From Limnoperna fortunei (lineage: Eukaryota > Mollusca > Bivalvia > Mytilida > Modiolidae): a DNA stretch of 64,000 nt. This document shows, in pieces, positions 55,101-62,980 of this stretch. The notes below the pieces were generated by a model. That model saw only the letters and a program-made list of their open reading frames with translations, had not been told where the DNA came from and made no database searches. The first letter of the stretch is position 1, and the number at the start of each line of letters is the position of its first letter. The stretch covers positions 71,355,917 to 71,419,916 of the forward strand of contig OX104113.1 of the NCBI GenBank assembly GCA_944474755.1, given 5' to 3'. The position numbers were made by a program, and so were the translations under genes.

Positions 55101-55665
55101 AACTTAGATGTTTGTTGTACATATGTTGATGTTATCCCAACAGAAGGTGGTCACCATGACATAATTGATCGTTATGGGAAATCAGTGCCTCAAATACGAT
55201 GTCACATTTTCCATGAGTCACATGTAGTGTTTTCTAATAATGGATTTGACTTTTCGGTAGACAATGAGTAACTCGACGGGTGTTTAATTAGAGGCAGGCA
55301 CTGCTTATTCGTCGTCCGGAGCACCTTAGTGCACCCATGGTTTTTATTGGGTTCCGGTTAGTCTCTTTCTGTGTTTTATGTTTTTGGTTCTTGTATGTTT
55401 GTCTATATACGGATTTGTAACTGTTCTTTGGCTTTTGGCTCTTGTTGTTTGGTCGGTTTTCTTTGCTTCTTTCTTAGACCTGCGTAGTATATATTTGTCT
55501 ATAGCAAAATAAATACCTACAAATGACGCATAGGTAGAAGTACTGGAGTCAGATCTTCCACTGTCATGGCTAACATAATATTGGACTTTAAAATATTGTT
55601 CAGATTCACCAGATGTTGTGGATTTATCACTGTTGGCAATGTCCCTTACATTTGCGTCTCCAGTC
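42897..55665 (-). CDS. Gene B: Ig-Ig-chitin-binding type II membrane protein (partial gene model)
   Basis: Proposed exons, 5' to 3' on the minus strand: 55665-55521, 54110-54009, 51904-51857, (51681-51643), 51136-51068, 48541-48494, 47305-47200, 46654-46631, 46402-46391, 44288-43947, 43675-43364, 43150-42897. All use GT/AG and fit in phase. The protein layout is the same as gene A: acidic/Ser-rich presumed cytoplasmic part, single helix, short stalk, two Ig-like domains and a CBM14 domain before TAG. It lies directly upstream of gene A on the same strand, so the pair is a direct tandem duplication including the 3' flank. No start codon was found. The likely role is cell-surface recognition of chitin or related glycans, inferred from the domains alone. 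Confidence 0.7.
43364..43675 (-). CDS. Gene B exon: second Ig-like domain
   Basis: 312 nt, phase 1 to phase 1, the same length as in gene A. Reads NPKLEQTIENTDDKILVSCE, then 'LYGSSGGYSYLIPGVDTC', then 'VSKSNITAGETISCVPM' and 'NLTKAITICNDS'. The pair of Ig-type cysteines (VSC, ISC) and the other cysteines are at the positions seen in gene A. Acceptor TTTTTTTAG, donor GTAAGT. Confidence 0.78.
43947..44288 (-). CDS. Gene B exon: first Ig-like domain
   Basis: 342 nt, acceptor ATTCTTAG, donor GTATGT. Reads VNSDHDVTVSLGDQISYSCS, then 'VIRVCINMIPSNYKK', 'LNCANSSTSEF', 'LGKWIVDYNISRTDSRLRL' and 'ATCQSNGTYQLLLEYENG', ending TTTQFEVLVS. It has four cysteines after the splice junction (SYSC, RVC, LNC, ATC), a more conventional Ig-like set than gene A. 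Many N-glycosylation sequons support an extracellular position. The Met-initiated frame up to 44325 runs into the intron. Confidence 0.78.
44990..45900. repeat. Intron stretch rich in TGACCTT-type words
   Basis: Words such as 'gacctttacctttgacctt', 'ggtcaaatgtcgccaa', 'catgacctttgatctgg' and 'catgaccttaaaaatgg' recur through this intron between the first Ig-like exon and the microexon of gene B. Similar words occur at 41030-41190. It looks like a degenerate dispersed repeat. It contains the Penelope RT fragment at 45290-45480. Confidence 0.35.
45290..45480 (-). pseudogene. Penelope-like RT palm fragment
   Basis: Reverse-complement translation gives 'QDFLIGNIFVTFG', then 'IGIPIGTNCAPLLADLFFYS', then 'YETEFLRRLMVDKKK'. 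This is the motif B block of a Penelope-like RT, of a subtype diverged from the copy at 4724-6193. Both ends are missing, so it is an isolated fossil in a gene B intron. Confidence 0.8.
45905..46380. other. Gene B intron, nothing recognised
   Basis: AT-rich; contains short A-rich direct repeats ('aatagaaaat...acaac' style at 46060-46200) but nothing assignable. Confidence 0.3.
46391..46402 (-). CDS. Gene B 12-nt microexon
   Basis: The minus strand shows acceptor TCGTTTTTCAG, then AGGCTTTAACAT, then GTAAGT. It encodes Glu-Ala-Leu-Thr plus one base of the next Cys codon, exactly as in gene A (12164-12175). Two synonymous-type differences with unchanged residues suggest coding constraint. Confidence 0.65.
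46631..46654 (-). CDS. Gene B short exon (stalk)
   Basis: 24 nt, acceptor TCTTTGCAG, donor GTAATT; codes DGPRQNKT with split codons at both ends. The counterpart in gene A is 33 nt in the same phase. Stalk length therefore differs by three residues between the paralogues. Confidence 0.6.
47200..47305 (-). CDS. Gene B transmembrane exon
   Basis: 106 nt, phase 0 in and 1 out. It codes TNSSHRIITVLKVVIPCALV then AAVIAGVLQYKILET. One hydrophobic helix is preceded by His/Arg/Lys. Acceptor ACTTTAG, donor GTATAT. Same length and phase as gene A 13207-13312. Confidence 0.75.
47900..48145 (-). mobile_element. tRNA-headed SINE (type 2)
   Basis: Minus strand: 'gaccgcgtggttctgg...' head region, 'gggttcgagtctctctgcgg', 'tgcgctcgactccaacctta', 'ctccgggtactccggcttcc', 'cgggatgccatgatcaagct', with a tail ending in 'aaacaaacaagc'. 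Collinear with 28652-28915; lies in the gene B intron between the helix exon and the next upstream exon. Confidence 0.7.
48494..48541 (-). CDS. Gene B cytoplasmic exon (acidic)
   Basis: 48 nt, phase 0 at both ends (acceptor TTTCTATCAG, donor GTTTGT); codes ISSSANEDDELQTKLK. It joins in phase to the transmembrane exon. No counterpart was identified in gene A, where a large LINE and repeats occupy the intron. It may be lost, hidden or skipped there. Confidence 0.5.
48620..49340. repeat. Intronic repeat R5, copy 3
   Basis: 'aaatagttgacgcctgtcaagactg', 'tttgttgtttgtagg' and 'cgaatatgtaacgcatctacatatggttaattt' match the copies at 22130-23200 and 23640-24800 in gene A introns. The repeat may have been carried along by the gene duplication. 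Confidence 0.4.
49345..50600. other. Gene B intron, nothing recognised
   Basis: Open frames here lack domains and splice context. No repeat family was assigned. Confidence 0.3.
50605..50850 (+). pseudogene. Penelope-like RT C-terminal fragment with 3' tail
   Basis: Decodes 'LMLSLQKFYDRHHYLIDCYG' then KSISQIRSNM and a stop, followed by the family tail ('catgacaatgagtagctcgac'). Equivalent to the last 35 codons of the RT at 4724-6193. Lies in a gene B intron on the opposite strand. Confidence 0.75.
51068..51136 (-). CDS. Gene B cytoplasmic exon (VINTK exon)
   Basis: 69 nt, phase 0 to phase 0 (acceptor TTTTTTTCAG, donor GTAGGG); codes SFSRVFRHVTVINTKENWKE then GQT. The FR...VINTK.N core is shared with gene A 23350-23415. 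The match of an internal peptide plus both splice sites in the paralogue supports it. Confidence 0.6.
51643..51681 (-). CDS. Gene B tentative small exon
   Basis: 39 nt between acceptor GAAAGCAG and donor GTGAAG, phase 0 to phase 0, coding YLVETSELRRLYQ. No clear gene A counterpart; a nearby stretch resembles the end of gene A 27855-27965, but in a different frame. It could be spurious. Confidence 0.25.
51857..51904 (-). CDS. Gene B cytoplasmic exon
   Basis: 48 nt, phase 0 at both ends (acceptor TCTTTTAAG, donor GTGAGT); codes DNTGDCIRCQNNRENM with a C-x-x-C pair. It resembles the other short phase-0 exons of this region in style. No gene A counterpart was found. Confidence 0.5.
52452..52495 (+). 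ncRNA. Hammerhead ribozyme, 365-bp family
   Basis: CUGAUGA at 52458-52464, stem II GUUU.../..AGAC with loop around 'tgata', GAAA at 52478-52481, a very short stem III, and GUC at 52487-52489. Stem I pairs GCGCC with GGCGU-type sequence. The closing pair next to the cleavage site is A/C, and stem III has one mismatch. The core is complete but probably weakened. Confidence 0.75.
52815..52860 (+). ncRNA. Decayed hammerhead motif
   Basis: 'gcgtcactcatgagtgttgataaggcactgtctgacgtag' aligns with the motif 365 bp upstream, but CUGAUGA is CUCAUGA and the GAAA box is missing. It should be inactive. Confidence 0.6.
52910..53025 (-). repeat. SINE tRNA-like head (type 2)
   Basis: Minus strand: 'gcctcaatagccgagtggta' and 'ggttgccggttcgagtctcac' are clear A- and B-box-like elements. 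Only the head remains. The plus-strand 63-codon frame here is not a gene. Confidence 0.65.
53622..53825 (+). mobile_element. tRNA-headed SINE (type 2)
   Basis: 'ggggcctcggtggccgagtt', 'gttctgtcaacactgaggct', 'tttcaagtctcactgaaggc', 'actccactcaaatcttaatt' and the tail 'aaaactggacgccacg' with 'gaaagtggcattaaatacc'. All modules are present in order; slightly shorter than the copy at 28652. It lies just downstream (in gene B sense) of exon 54009-54110. Confidence 0.7.
54009..54110 (-). CDS. Gene B cytoplasmic exon (CSGPH exon)
   Basis: 102 nt, phase 0 to phase 0 (acceptor AAACACAG, donor GTAAGA); codes DARLTTISCNGDQQPLK then CSGPHASPDSPIASIKT. The C-terminal half matches gene A 26686-26763; the N-terminal half is 8 codons longer. 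Function unknown; Ser/Pro-rich. Confidence 0.65.
54111..55120. other. Gene B intron, nothing recognised
   Basis: Short overlapping frames near 54625-54927 lack domains and splice context. Confidence 0.3.
55125..55480 (+). pseudogene. Penelope-like RT C-terminal fragment with 3' tail
   Basis: Decodes 'HHDIIDRYGKSVPQIR', then a degraded end and the full family tail ('tagaggcaggcactgc', 'cccatggtttttattgggtt', 'gttgtttggtcggttttctttgc'). It ends about 20-40 bp from exon 55521-55665, so an insertion lies very close to that exon's donor site. Confidence 0.75.
55521..55665 (-). CDS. Gene B cytoplasmic exon (Ser-rich)
   Basis: 145 nt with acceptor AAATTTAAG and donor TTT|GTAGGT, ending in phase 0. 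It codes TGDANVRDIANSDKSTTSGE, then SEQYFKVQYYVSHDSGRSDS and STSTYASF. Homologous at both ends to gene A 28402-28576; the middle of gene A is 10 codons longer. It is the most 5' gene B exon found; an upstream exon is required because it begins inside a codon. Confidence 0.6.
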
Positions 55666-55699
55666 CTTAAATTTAAGTAACAAAATTCATTGAATTTGA

Positions 55700-57590
55700 A
55701 TTGGATATTTCAGTTTTTATTCTTATTTCGTTCTAACGCATTGTTTGCAATTGTTGTTAACGATCCTTATCAATGCCAATACAACATTGACGATTTGAAG
55801 AAGAAACAGTGAATAAAATCTACGTTCAAGATAGCCTTTAAAGTCATTGCGTAGACATAAATGGTAAAATATACTTTATAATGAAAATGAGATCTCCTAA
55901 ACACAAAGAGAATTACTCGTCCTTGGTTTACAAATGCTTTTTATTTGGTTCAGGTTACGTATTTGGTTTTTGATAATGTTTTTGGTTTCGTCTTTATGTC
56001 CTTTTATGTTTTCTCAATCTGCATTTTGTTACTATCCTATGGTATTCGATTATTGTTGATAGATTGGATTTATAAACTTTTTTATGCTGTTTTTCATTAC
56101 AAATCAGATAAATTTAGTTTGATTATTTCATTCTTATACACATAATATTCAGTGTGTTACGGAATTGACCAAGCATATTGCACAGTTACTAAATTTAGAC
56201 AAACTCCGTTTTTAAGAATTAATTTTTATCAGTCAATATTAGCTGCAAACCAATAAGATATTAATTATTTAAATATATTAAAAAGGTAAGGCTTTCTTCT
56301 ACATCTTATCTTAAAAAGATTAATTTGGTTACCATATAATTCTTATCTTACATTCGTTTTCGTTTAAAGTCATTTTTGGTCAAAATGGCTTAAACCAGTA
56401 ATCCCAAGATCCGCTTATACATGTACTTTCATGAACGACTGTTCGGAAACTACTGTTTTGGTAAACGTGAACAAATATTGCGACCGTGCCTGTGTCGTGT
56501 ACGACTCGGGAAATAAACTTAGTCAGTACACTCGAATTTTGACTATGAAAATATCCTGGGCAGTGAAGCAGCTGTACATTAAGAATAAGGAATAATTTGT
56601 TTATAGATATACATACAAGGATATATTTTAACAGTTTCCTTAGCTTTGGATTTAATGTTTACATTGCTGAATGAAGCGAAATATCCACAATTTAAGTGTT
56701 AACGAAATGCAACATGGAAGACATATATGAACGATGCTTGTATATTTGCGTTTCTATTAATTTCAATCAAATAATTTTTTTCAAATACACAAAATATCCT
56801 TAAAACTATCTTTTCTGGGTCACAACAAATCAACGAGATAAGCAAGATGTACCAACTCCATGTTTCGCCACTGCTCTGTTCATTTTTACTGAAAATAGAA
56901 CGAACAATGGCAACTTTTTCCCTGTTTGTATTAAAGAAAGACCATCTAGCTAGGTTTAAGACCCATTTGAAAATCTAGGACGTTACACATGACGTTACAG
57001 ATAACATTTGTATGTGGAATTTACGAAATTATTGTTCTGTCTTCATTTGTTTTCAATAATAATCTTCTGGGCAAATCGTAAAAATGTCTGTTGTTAAAGC
57101 CCGATATTCCCTCGAAACGACCACGTCTTCAGTTTTTTGCGTATGTTCCTACGCGTCACACACTTTTAATAGAATTTGATGTGAAGAGAGTCTCGGCAGG
57201 AATAGATAATAAATATTTAAAAACAATTTTGGATTACGTTTAATGATTAGACGAAGCATATTTTCTGTAATTCATCGATGTAGGAACGAGGTCGACTCCT
57301 TTATAAACTTATCATAAACAGAATTACCTAAAACAAGCGTTTAATCTTATATTAAGTAAAATAATCATTTCATTTTAGTAGTACCATACCGTCAGTGTCC
57401 GCTGTCATTCTTATATAATAGAAATTTTGAAATAAAAATGCAATATTTTTACAAGAGACTAGCTTTGTTTATTTAAATGTAGTTTATTTTTACTTGCTGT
57501 TAATCACTTTGTCTTTAAAAAACGTTGTTAAATTTATCGATTTTTTTTTTGTTTGAAATCTAAATACTACAAGGAACTAATAATATAACT
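55700..57590. other. Upstream of detected gene B exons, nothing recognised
   Basis: Missing 5' exons or a promoter may lie here, but none can be supported. A small Penelope-tail-like piece is possible near 55925-55970. Confidence 0.3.
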
Positions 57591-57599
57591 ACATTGAAT

Positions 57600-58270
57600 T
57601 TCAACAATCTGGAATCCGTTATAACGAATTAAAAATCAGTGATGAAGAATCTCGAAAATAGATCGATATAACGAATTATAATCCGTCATCACGAAAACTG
57701 GAATACGATATAACGAATTTAAATTAGTGATCACGGATTTAAGAATTCGTTATAACGAATTAGAATATTTTATAGGTTCTGCAGAAGCTTCGAATACAAT
57801 TCTTTTAATGTAAAATAATGTTATATTTACCTATTATTTTTACTGGAATTTAATTTGAATATAACGGAAGCTTCCTTGGGACCTTCAAAAATATGTGTCT
57901 AAATCGTGATATAAAATTTTAATTTCATATAATCAATCGTAATAACGAATTTCTGAATTCGTGATACCGGATTTTTTTTAATTCGTTATCACCGATTCCA
58001 GAATTCGCGATAACGAATTTTAAAATTTGTTTTCACTAAAATTTATTCTATTATAATTACTTTCTTTGGAGGTTTTTAGCCCAGTAAGAATGTTAGTAAA
58101 TCCGACTTTTCTTTCGAATGGAAGCATGTTTTAACTGTCATCAAAGTCAGGTTAGTCTGTCAAAATAAATGTCTTGTGTATTCCGAAATTCGTTATAACG
58201 AATATGAATACATGATCAAGAGATCTATCTTGAATTCTTTATAACAAATTTAAGATTCATGATCACGACT
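57600..58270. repeat. Cluster of TTCGTTATAACGAA-type palindromes
   Basis: At least a dozen full or partial copies of a palindromic motif related to AATTCGTTATAACGAATT (for example near 57618, 57672, 57711, 57741, 57945, 57980, 58008 and 58190), alternating with 'gtgatcacg'/'gttatcacg' variants. Spacing is irregular, roughly 20-40 bp within clumps. No gene is apparent. Confidence 0.75.
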
Positions 58271-58279
58271 ATAGACAAT

Positions 58280-59020
58280 TCCGTAGAGAATAACTTACTT
58301 CCCGACTTTTTATATTTACCTTGTGTACAGTACAGATGCTAAATGGTTCATTCCTCCTATTCCCACTTTTTAAAATTTAGGTAAGAAAAGGTAAAATTTC
58401 AAATGGGAGTAGGTGGAAAACTTGTGTAAACAAAGCATTATACTGAAAAAACATCAGCTCATTAACTTTTAATTAAATGTTGGTTAGGTACAGGCAAATA
58501 AAGTTATTTTGTGTGAATTTTGATTTTTGTGTATAACTTTTTTACGATTTATTACGAAAAAAATCAGTTAATATTTTATTTCAAAGCAGTAATGCAACAA
58601 TAAAGTCAAGCAAATTAATATACACAACAAAAGAGCATAAAATAGATGTAGCAGTCAAATTATAAATGGCGATACACATTAAGTGTTTGAAACATAAAAT
58701 ACATGCAGCACAATTTCCTATGGAAAAGTCTATGAATCAAATCAAACTGTACCGTTGTGATTTCCTGGTTACAATGTCTAATCTTTAGGGTTTCCTTTGT
58801 GTGGTTGATCTCAACATACTTTCTCTTTTGGACCGGTCGCTTAATAACCACAAACTGCATACTGGATCATGGTCATGTCATTGATGGCTATTTTCTACAA
58901 GCTGTTGAGGGTCATTGTCGCAGTCAACATTTCTTAGTTTCACTAATTCCTCTTTGTAAATACAGGGAATAGGAGTAAGTTCATCTGTGCATCAAACTTT
59001 TATTCTCTGGATGACCTCGT
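58280..59020. other. Non-coding, nothing recognised
   Basis: Contains 'ggtaagaaaaggtaaaatttcaaatgggagtaggtgg' near 58380, echoed by 'aaagtgggagtaggtggaaga' near 59650. The related ends bracket the FLYWCH-like fragment and may mark a mobile unit of about 1.3 kb. Confidence 0.35.
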
Positions 59021-59026
59021 CTACCT

Positions 59027-59293
59027 TCAACTGCAGTGGTTGTGGTTTTCTGAAACCTTGGTTGATATGTTGTTTAAGGTGTTAATTGTGGCAGGACAGT
59101 CTGCAGTGGAGCATTCCCAGTTAGTTCTTTTACCCCCTCTGTTTTTTGCCGGAACTTGAAACCATTGTTGAAAAGGTTCTGGTTCCCAAAGTATTTTTGT
59201 AATACACTTTACTGGTAATAGTGCATAAGCCATTGTTGATGGTCTGATTTTAAATGTGCCAGAATATATACCAAAACTTAGATTGGAGTTCAT
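59027..59293 (-). pseudogene. FLYWCH-like zinc-finger fragment
   Basis: An 88-codon minus-strand frame with 'KRTNWECSTADCPATINT' and 'SENHNHCS'. The W-x-C...C-P-A...H-N-H pattern is the core of FLYWCH/WRKY-like zinc fingers, common in domesticated and mobile MULE-type proteins. It could be an intact small exon or the remnant of a transposon. No splice partner was found, and the frame opens at a Met without other support. Confidence 0.5.
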
Positions 59294-59794
59294 AAAGCTT
59301 AAGGTTTCCTGTTGATCACTATGCCAATTGACTTATTAGCTTGCAAATCATGTTTTTTTAGCTTGGAAGAAGCCAGTAAAAATTAATACAACTTATTTGT
59401 TGTAAGTTAATTTGTTCTATTTCGAGCAAAGTGAACAGTTTTCACTCATTATTTCGAAGCTTGCAGTAATCATCTGCAAATATTTAAAAAAAAATTAATC
59501 TTATTTAATCTTAATTTATAACAAAATTTTTAAAAAATACAGGTAAATCTCAGGTAAAATTTAATTAATCCTAACTGCTATGAAAACAAATTAGTTGTCA
59601 AAGCATCTATTGTTATTTGCATGTGGGAATAGGAGGACTAGCGATTTTTAAAAAGTGGGAGTAGGTGGAAGACACCATGCTAAATATAGGTATTTTCAAA
59701 TCAAAATTGCCGTTTGAGTAGTGCATAGATCACGTTACACGTGATATCCATAAACCAATATAAAACATATATAAAACTTACAAAACAATAATAT

Positions 59795-59995
59795 CTCACA
59801 TTGATCCAAAAACAAGAGTTAAAGGTCGAGAAACGATAACATATCCGAATTCAGCAAAACTATACAACACATAATAAAACCATAATAACTTTACCTGAAC
59901 CCAGTTAAAACCTTGGGTGCACTCATATTCTCCGGACAAGTAAGCAGTACCTGTCTTTAATTAAAAACACAATAAGTTATTCATTGTCATGACAA
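59795..59995 (-). mobile_element. Penelope-like 3' tail fragment
   Basis: Minus strand: 'catgacaatgaataact', 'taattaaagacaggtactgc', 'gtgcacccaaggtttt' and 'cgaattcggatatgt'-like pieces in family order. Diverged 3'-only copy. Confidence 0.6.
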
Positions 59996-60029
59996 ATTAA
60001 CTATATATTTAAATATTTAATATTTAATA

Positions 60030-61745
60030 TTCAGTTCTGGATTGTTGCTTGTAATAGATTATTTATAGCACCAACTAGGAAGTCTGCATTTTCAAAGTTT
60101 TCCCTGAATAATTAAACTCCTTTATCACTGTTCATATTACATCAAGAGTTTCGTTTTACATGAAATAATAGTTGTTACATCATGAGTGGCCCACTTAAAA
60201 AAATTTCAGGATGTGCTATTTTTCCCAAATGTTAATACCAAAAAATTATCATTACTTCTACGGTGTGCTTAATGTTGCAATATTTAAAAATCGTGTGGTT
60301 CATATTCAAGTTTTAAAACTATTGTACATATTACCACCAATCTTGGTAAATATGAAACAATACTGAAGTATTCTTATAAAACTGTGATAATTGTTTAAAT
60401 ATCATCATGTTTGGAAAACAATCCTATTTATTTTTCCAAAAATCTTAATGCTAAATTTAAACAATCTTATATATATATTAAAAATCTCTTGATATATACC
60501 AAAACTGTTCTCAAACTGTATTAAAAATATTGATGGTATGTCAACAGATTGACCTACGTTCAAACATTTAAAACATGGAGAGCGGTTCCCATATACCTTT
60601 TTGATTCAGTTTTTTTTTATAAGTACACTGGTTTCAGGAAGAAGATGAAAACCGCAATATGCAACAAAGAATGACTTTAGTTATTTATTAGCTAACAAAC
60701 TTGTTCGCTGCATCAGAAATACAGGGTTAATACTAAATACTTAGAAACGTTTACAAATTAGGTCCAACAGTTAAAATTAGATTTTAATACTGTTAAATAT
60801 TTTGTTTGCTCTATATAGCAGATTTGGTCGTGTGGTCTAGGCGAATGTTTGCCACAGTGTCAGATTGGTGTGAGTTCGAATCCTGCTGAGGGTTAGCACA
60901 AAATTTGACACTAGTAAAACTCTAATTTTAACAGTTGAGGTTTATATGTAGACTTATATTTTACTTGTGTTTCCTGAGTACGTATAATTATATTAATACA
61001 AAATAGATAATTTAATTATTCCTAAAGTAAAAATTTATTTTTTTTTATATAATACGACAGAATTTATATTCAAAACTTAGTTACAGAGGACGATAAGAAA
61101 TGAACTTACATTATTCTAGCATTTGAAATTATTATCCGAATGAAACAAGGAAGTAGTATTCCAAATCCTTTTCGGACAAATAAACAAAAACACAATGCAT
61201 TTAAATGTCCTAATAATAACTATTACTCTTCGGTTTAAGTATTCTTTTCACATTTTTTGTTGACTTTACATAATATATTTAGAAGCACATTTAATGTTGG
61301 CAATTACTTATATATAATGCAATGGCCTTTATTGCTATTACATAATGCAATTATACTTTTATTTTGATGTGTATTATTATTTTTATGTCATAAAAGTTGT
61401 GATATGATATAAAGTGTATGTGGAAAAATACTTGTTTCTATTAACAGGTGAATTACATTTACAGGCAAAATTGTGTTATTTAACTTCTCTACTCTTAATA
61501 TGAATTGCAACCCCTTATTTCTTCAAAGTTTAAGCCAATGTTGTGTGATCACCTTCCGAATGACCATTGTCATATCTACATATCTGGTTTGACTTTTTCT
61601 ACTATTTTAATTGATTTTTTAACCATTGTGCCTGCCCTGCAATCTGTTAACTTAGGAGTGTTGCATTTAGCTTTATACGCTTACAGTCTTCTTCTGATTT
61701 GAAAACTGAGGTTATATAAATCTACATCAAATATGTAAAACGTTT
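60030..61745 (+). repeat. Dispersed repeat R2, copy 3
   Basis: Close relative of 3190-4735, collinear over about 1.5 kb with small indels. It extends further left, to the segment shared with 29990-30120. It contains the same type 1 SINE head (60825-60905). After 61745 the sequence differs from copy 1, where the Penelope RT starts. Confidence 0.65.
60825..60905 (+). repeat. tRNA-derived SINE head (type 1)
   Basis: 'gcagatttggtcgtgtggtctaggcg' and 'ggtgtgagttcgaatcctgctgaggg' are at the same relative position as the copy at 3776-3862 in R2 copy 1. Confidence 0.6.
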
Positions 61746-62080
61746 ATCAATGTCTGGAATGTGCTTATTTTCTTATGCTGAAATTGAAGTTTTAATTGCT
61801 CTAGGAAATAACTCACTCCTAACTGTTTGCTTCAAAGTGAATGGAGACATTGTTTTTTAATATATGATCTAAGATATTGTGATGACATCACTACGACAAG
61901 ATTGACAGGTAGCATAATTTTCTGATACCTCACACAATAATCACTGGTACCTCCACGTGTATGAGATTTGGGAATACTTACTTGGTTGCTTATTGTCATG
62001 AAAATACTTGAAACTACGCGTACATTACAAGAGCACTGATAACAGAGATTAATAGCAGATTAACGAGTACGATTTGAAAG
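61746..62080. other. Sequence in place of the Penelope RT
   Basis: About 335 bp between R2 and R3 copy 3. It has no similarity that I can see to the Penelope sequence occupying the same place at 4735-6440. Confidence 0.4.
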
Positions 62081-62980
62081 TTCCATGATCAGCATCATGC
62101 ACTGGTTGATTTCAAAGAACTCGGGAATCAATCCGAATCAGAATACGTTTTTGCTTACGTAAATGCTTTCCGTTCCTTTTACCCTCTTTATTTTTATTCG
62201 TCTGTGTTTTTTATATGGAGTATCCCCGGCCTGACGTGTGAGCAAAAAGTGTTTACTAGTGCTTCTTGAGCGTGTGGACTTCACAAATTTTACTTTTATT
62301 TTTGTTGCTCATCTTTTGTTATAAAATGTCATCACAGACACCAACGTAATGAAATTTACTACACCTGACCCGCGTTTCGTTTAATCAAGACTCATCAGCA
62401 GAGCTCAAGATGTTGTAGAGATTAGTTTTATTGTTGTTGTTTGTACTTCCTTTTTAAAAAAAATTACACAAATGTCTGATGATTCATGATCACGCTTTTA
62501 TAGCCTCTGTTTTGATATCAACGAATTGAGCATGTGCATCCGTTTCAATTAACTTTTGAGAACGTTTGAAAAATGATCACAGATGTACTTGAATGTGTTA
62601 GTAGGAAAAAACTACCTGTATTTTTTTATCATCCATAGTACTCTTATAGTAGACTAACTAAGTTCAGCTTTCGTAACTATTTAATATTAATCTACTAAAA
62701 GTACAAATAATTACCAATTGCAGAATAAAGTTTTGTAACAAATGTTCTTTTTGGCAAAGAAGGTAGAACTATTAATTGGTTATAACAAACACAATTTGAG
62801 GCATTGTTTTAAAGATGTTTGATTTAAATAATTTAAGTTTTCATCGTATCTCCTGTGCTTCAATTCCATAGTATCTATGAAACAGAAGAACACGTTTAAT
62901 TTAACGTAAACGAATCAACATTTGGCCTGTAATACAAGGAACTGCGAATGTCAAAGCACTGTATAATGTTTTCAAACCAG
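62080..62980 (+). repeat. Dispersed repeat R3, copy 3
   Basis: Matches 6440-7300 in order, with a roughly 110-bp extra segment near 62460-62570. Carries the intact-core minus-strand hammerhead at 62360-62400. Confidence 0.6.
62360..62405 (-). ncRNA. Hammerhead ribozyme motif
   Basis: Minus strand: CUGAUGA (62398-62392), GUCUUGAUUAAAC as imperfect stem II, GAAA (62378-62375), short CGC/GGGU stem III, and GUC at 62369-62367. All core boxes are present, but stem I pairing is weak and stem II has a mismatch, so activity is uncertain. Confidence 0.6.

Noticed and set aside
9199..55665. Calling genes A and B true VCBP orthologues
   Set aside because: The Ig-like domains are atypical (cysteine placement), the proteins appear to be type II membrane proteins and no phylogeny is available; only an architectural resemblance is claimed.
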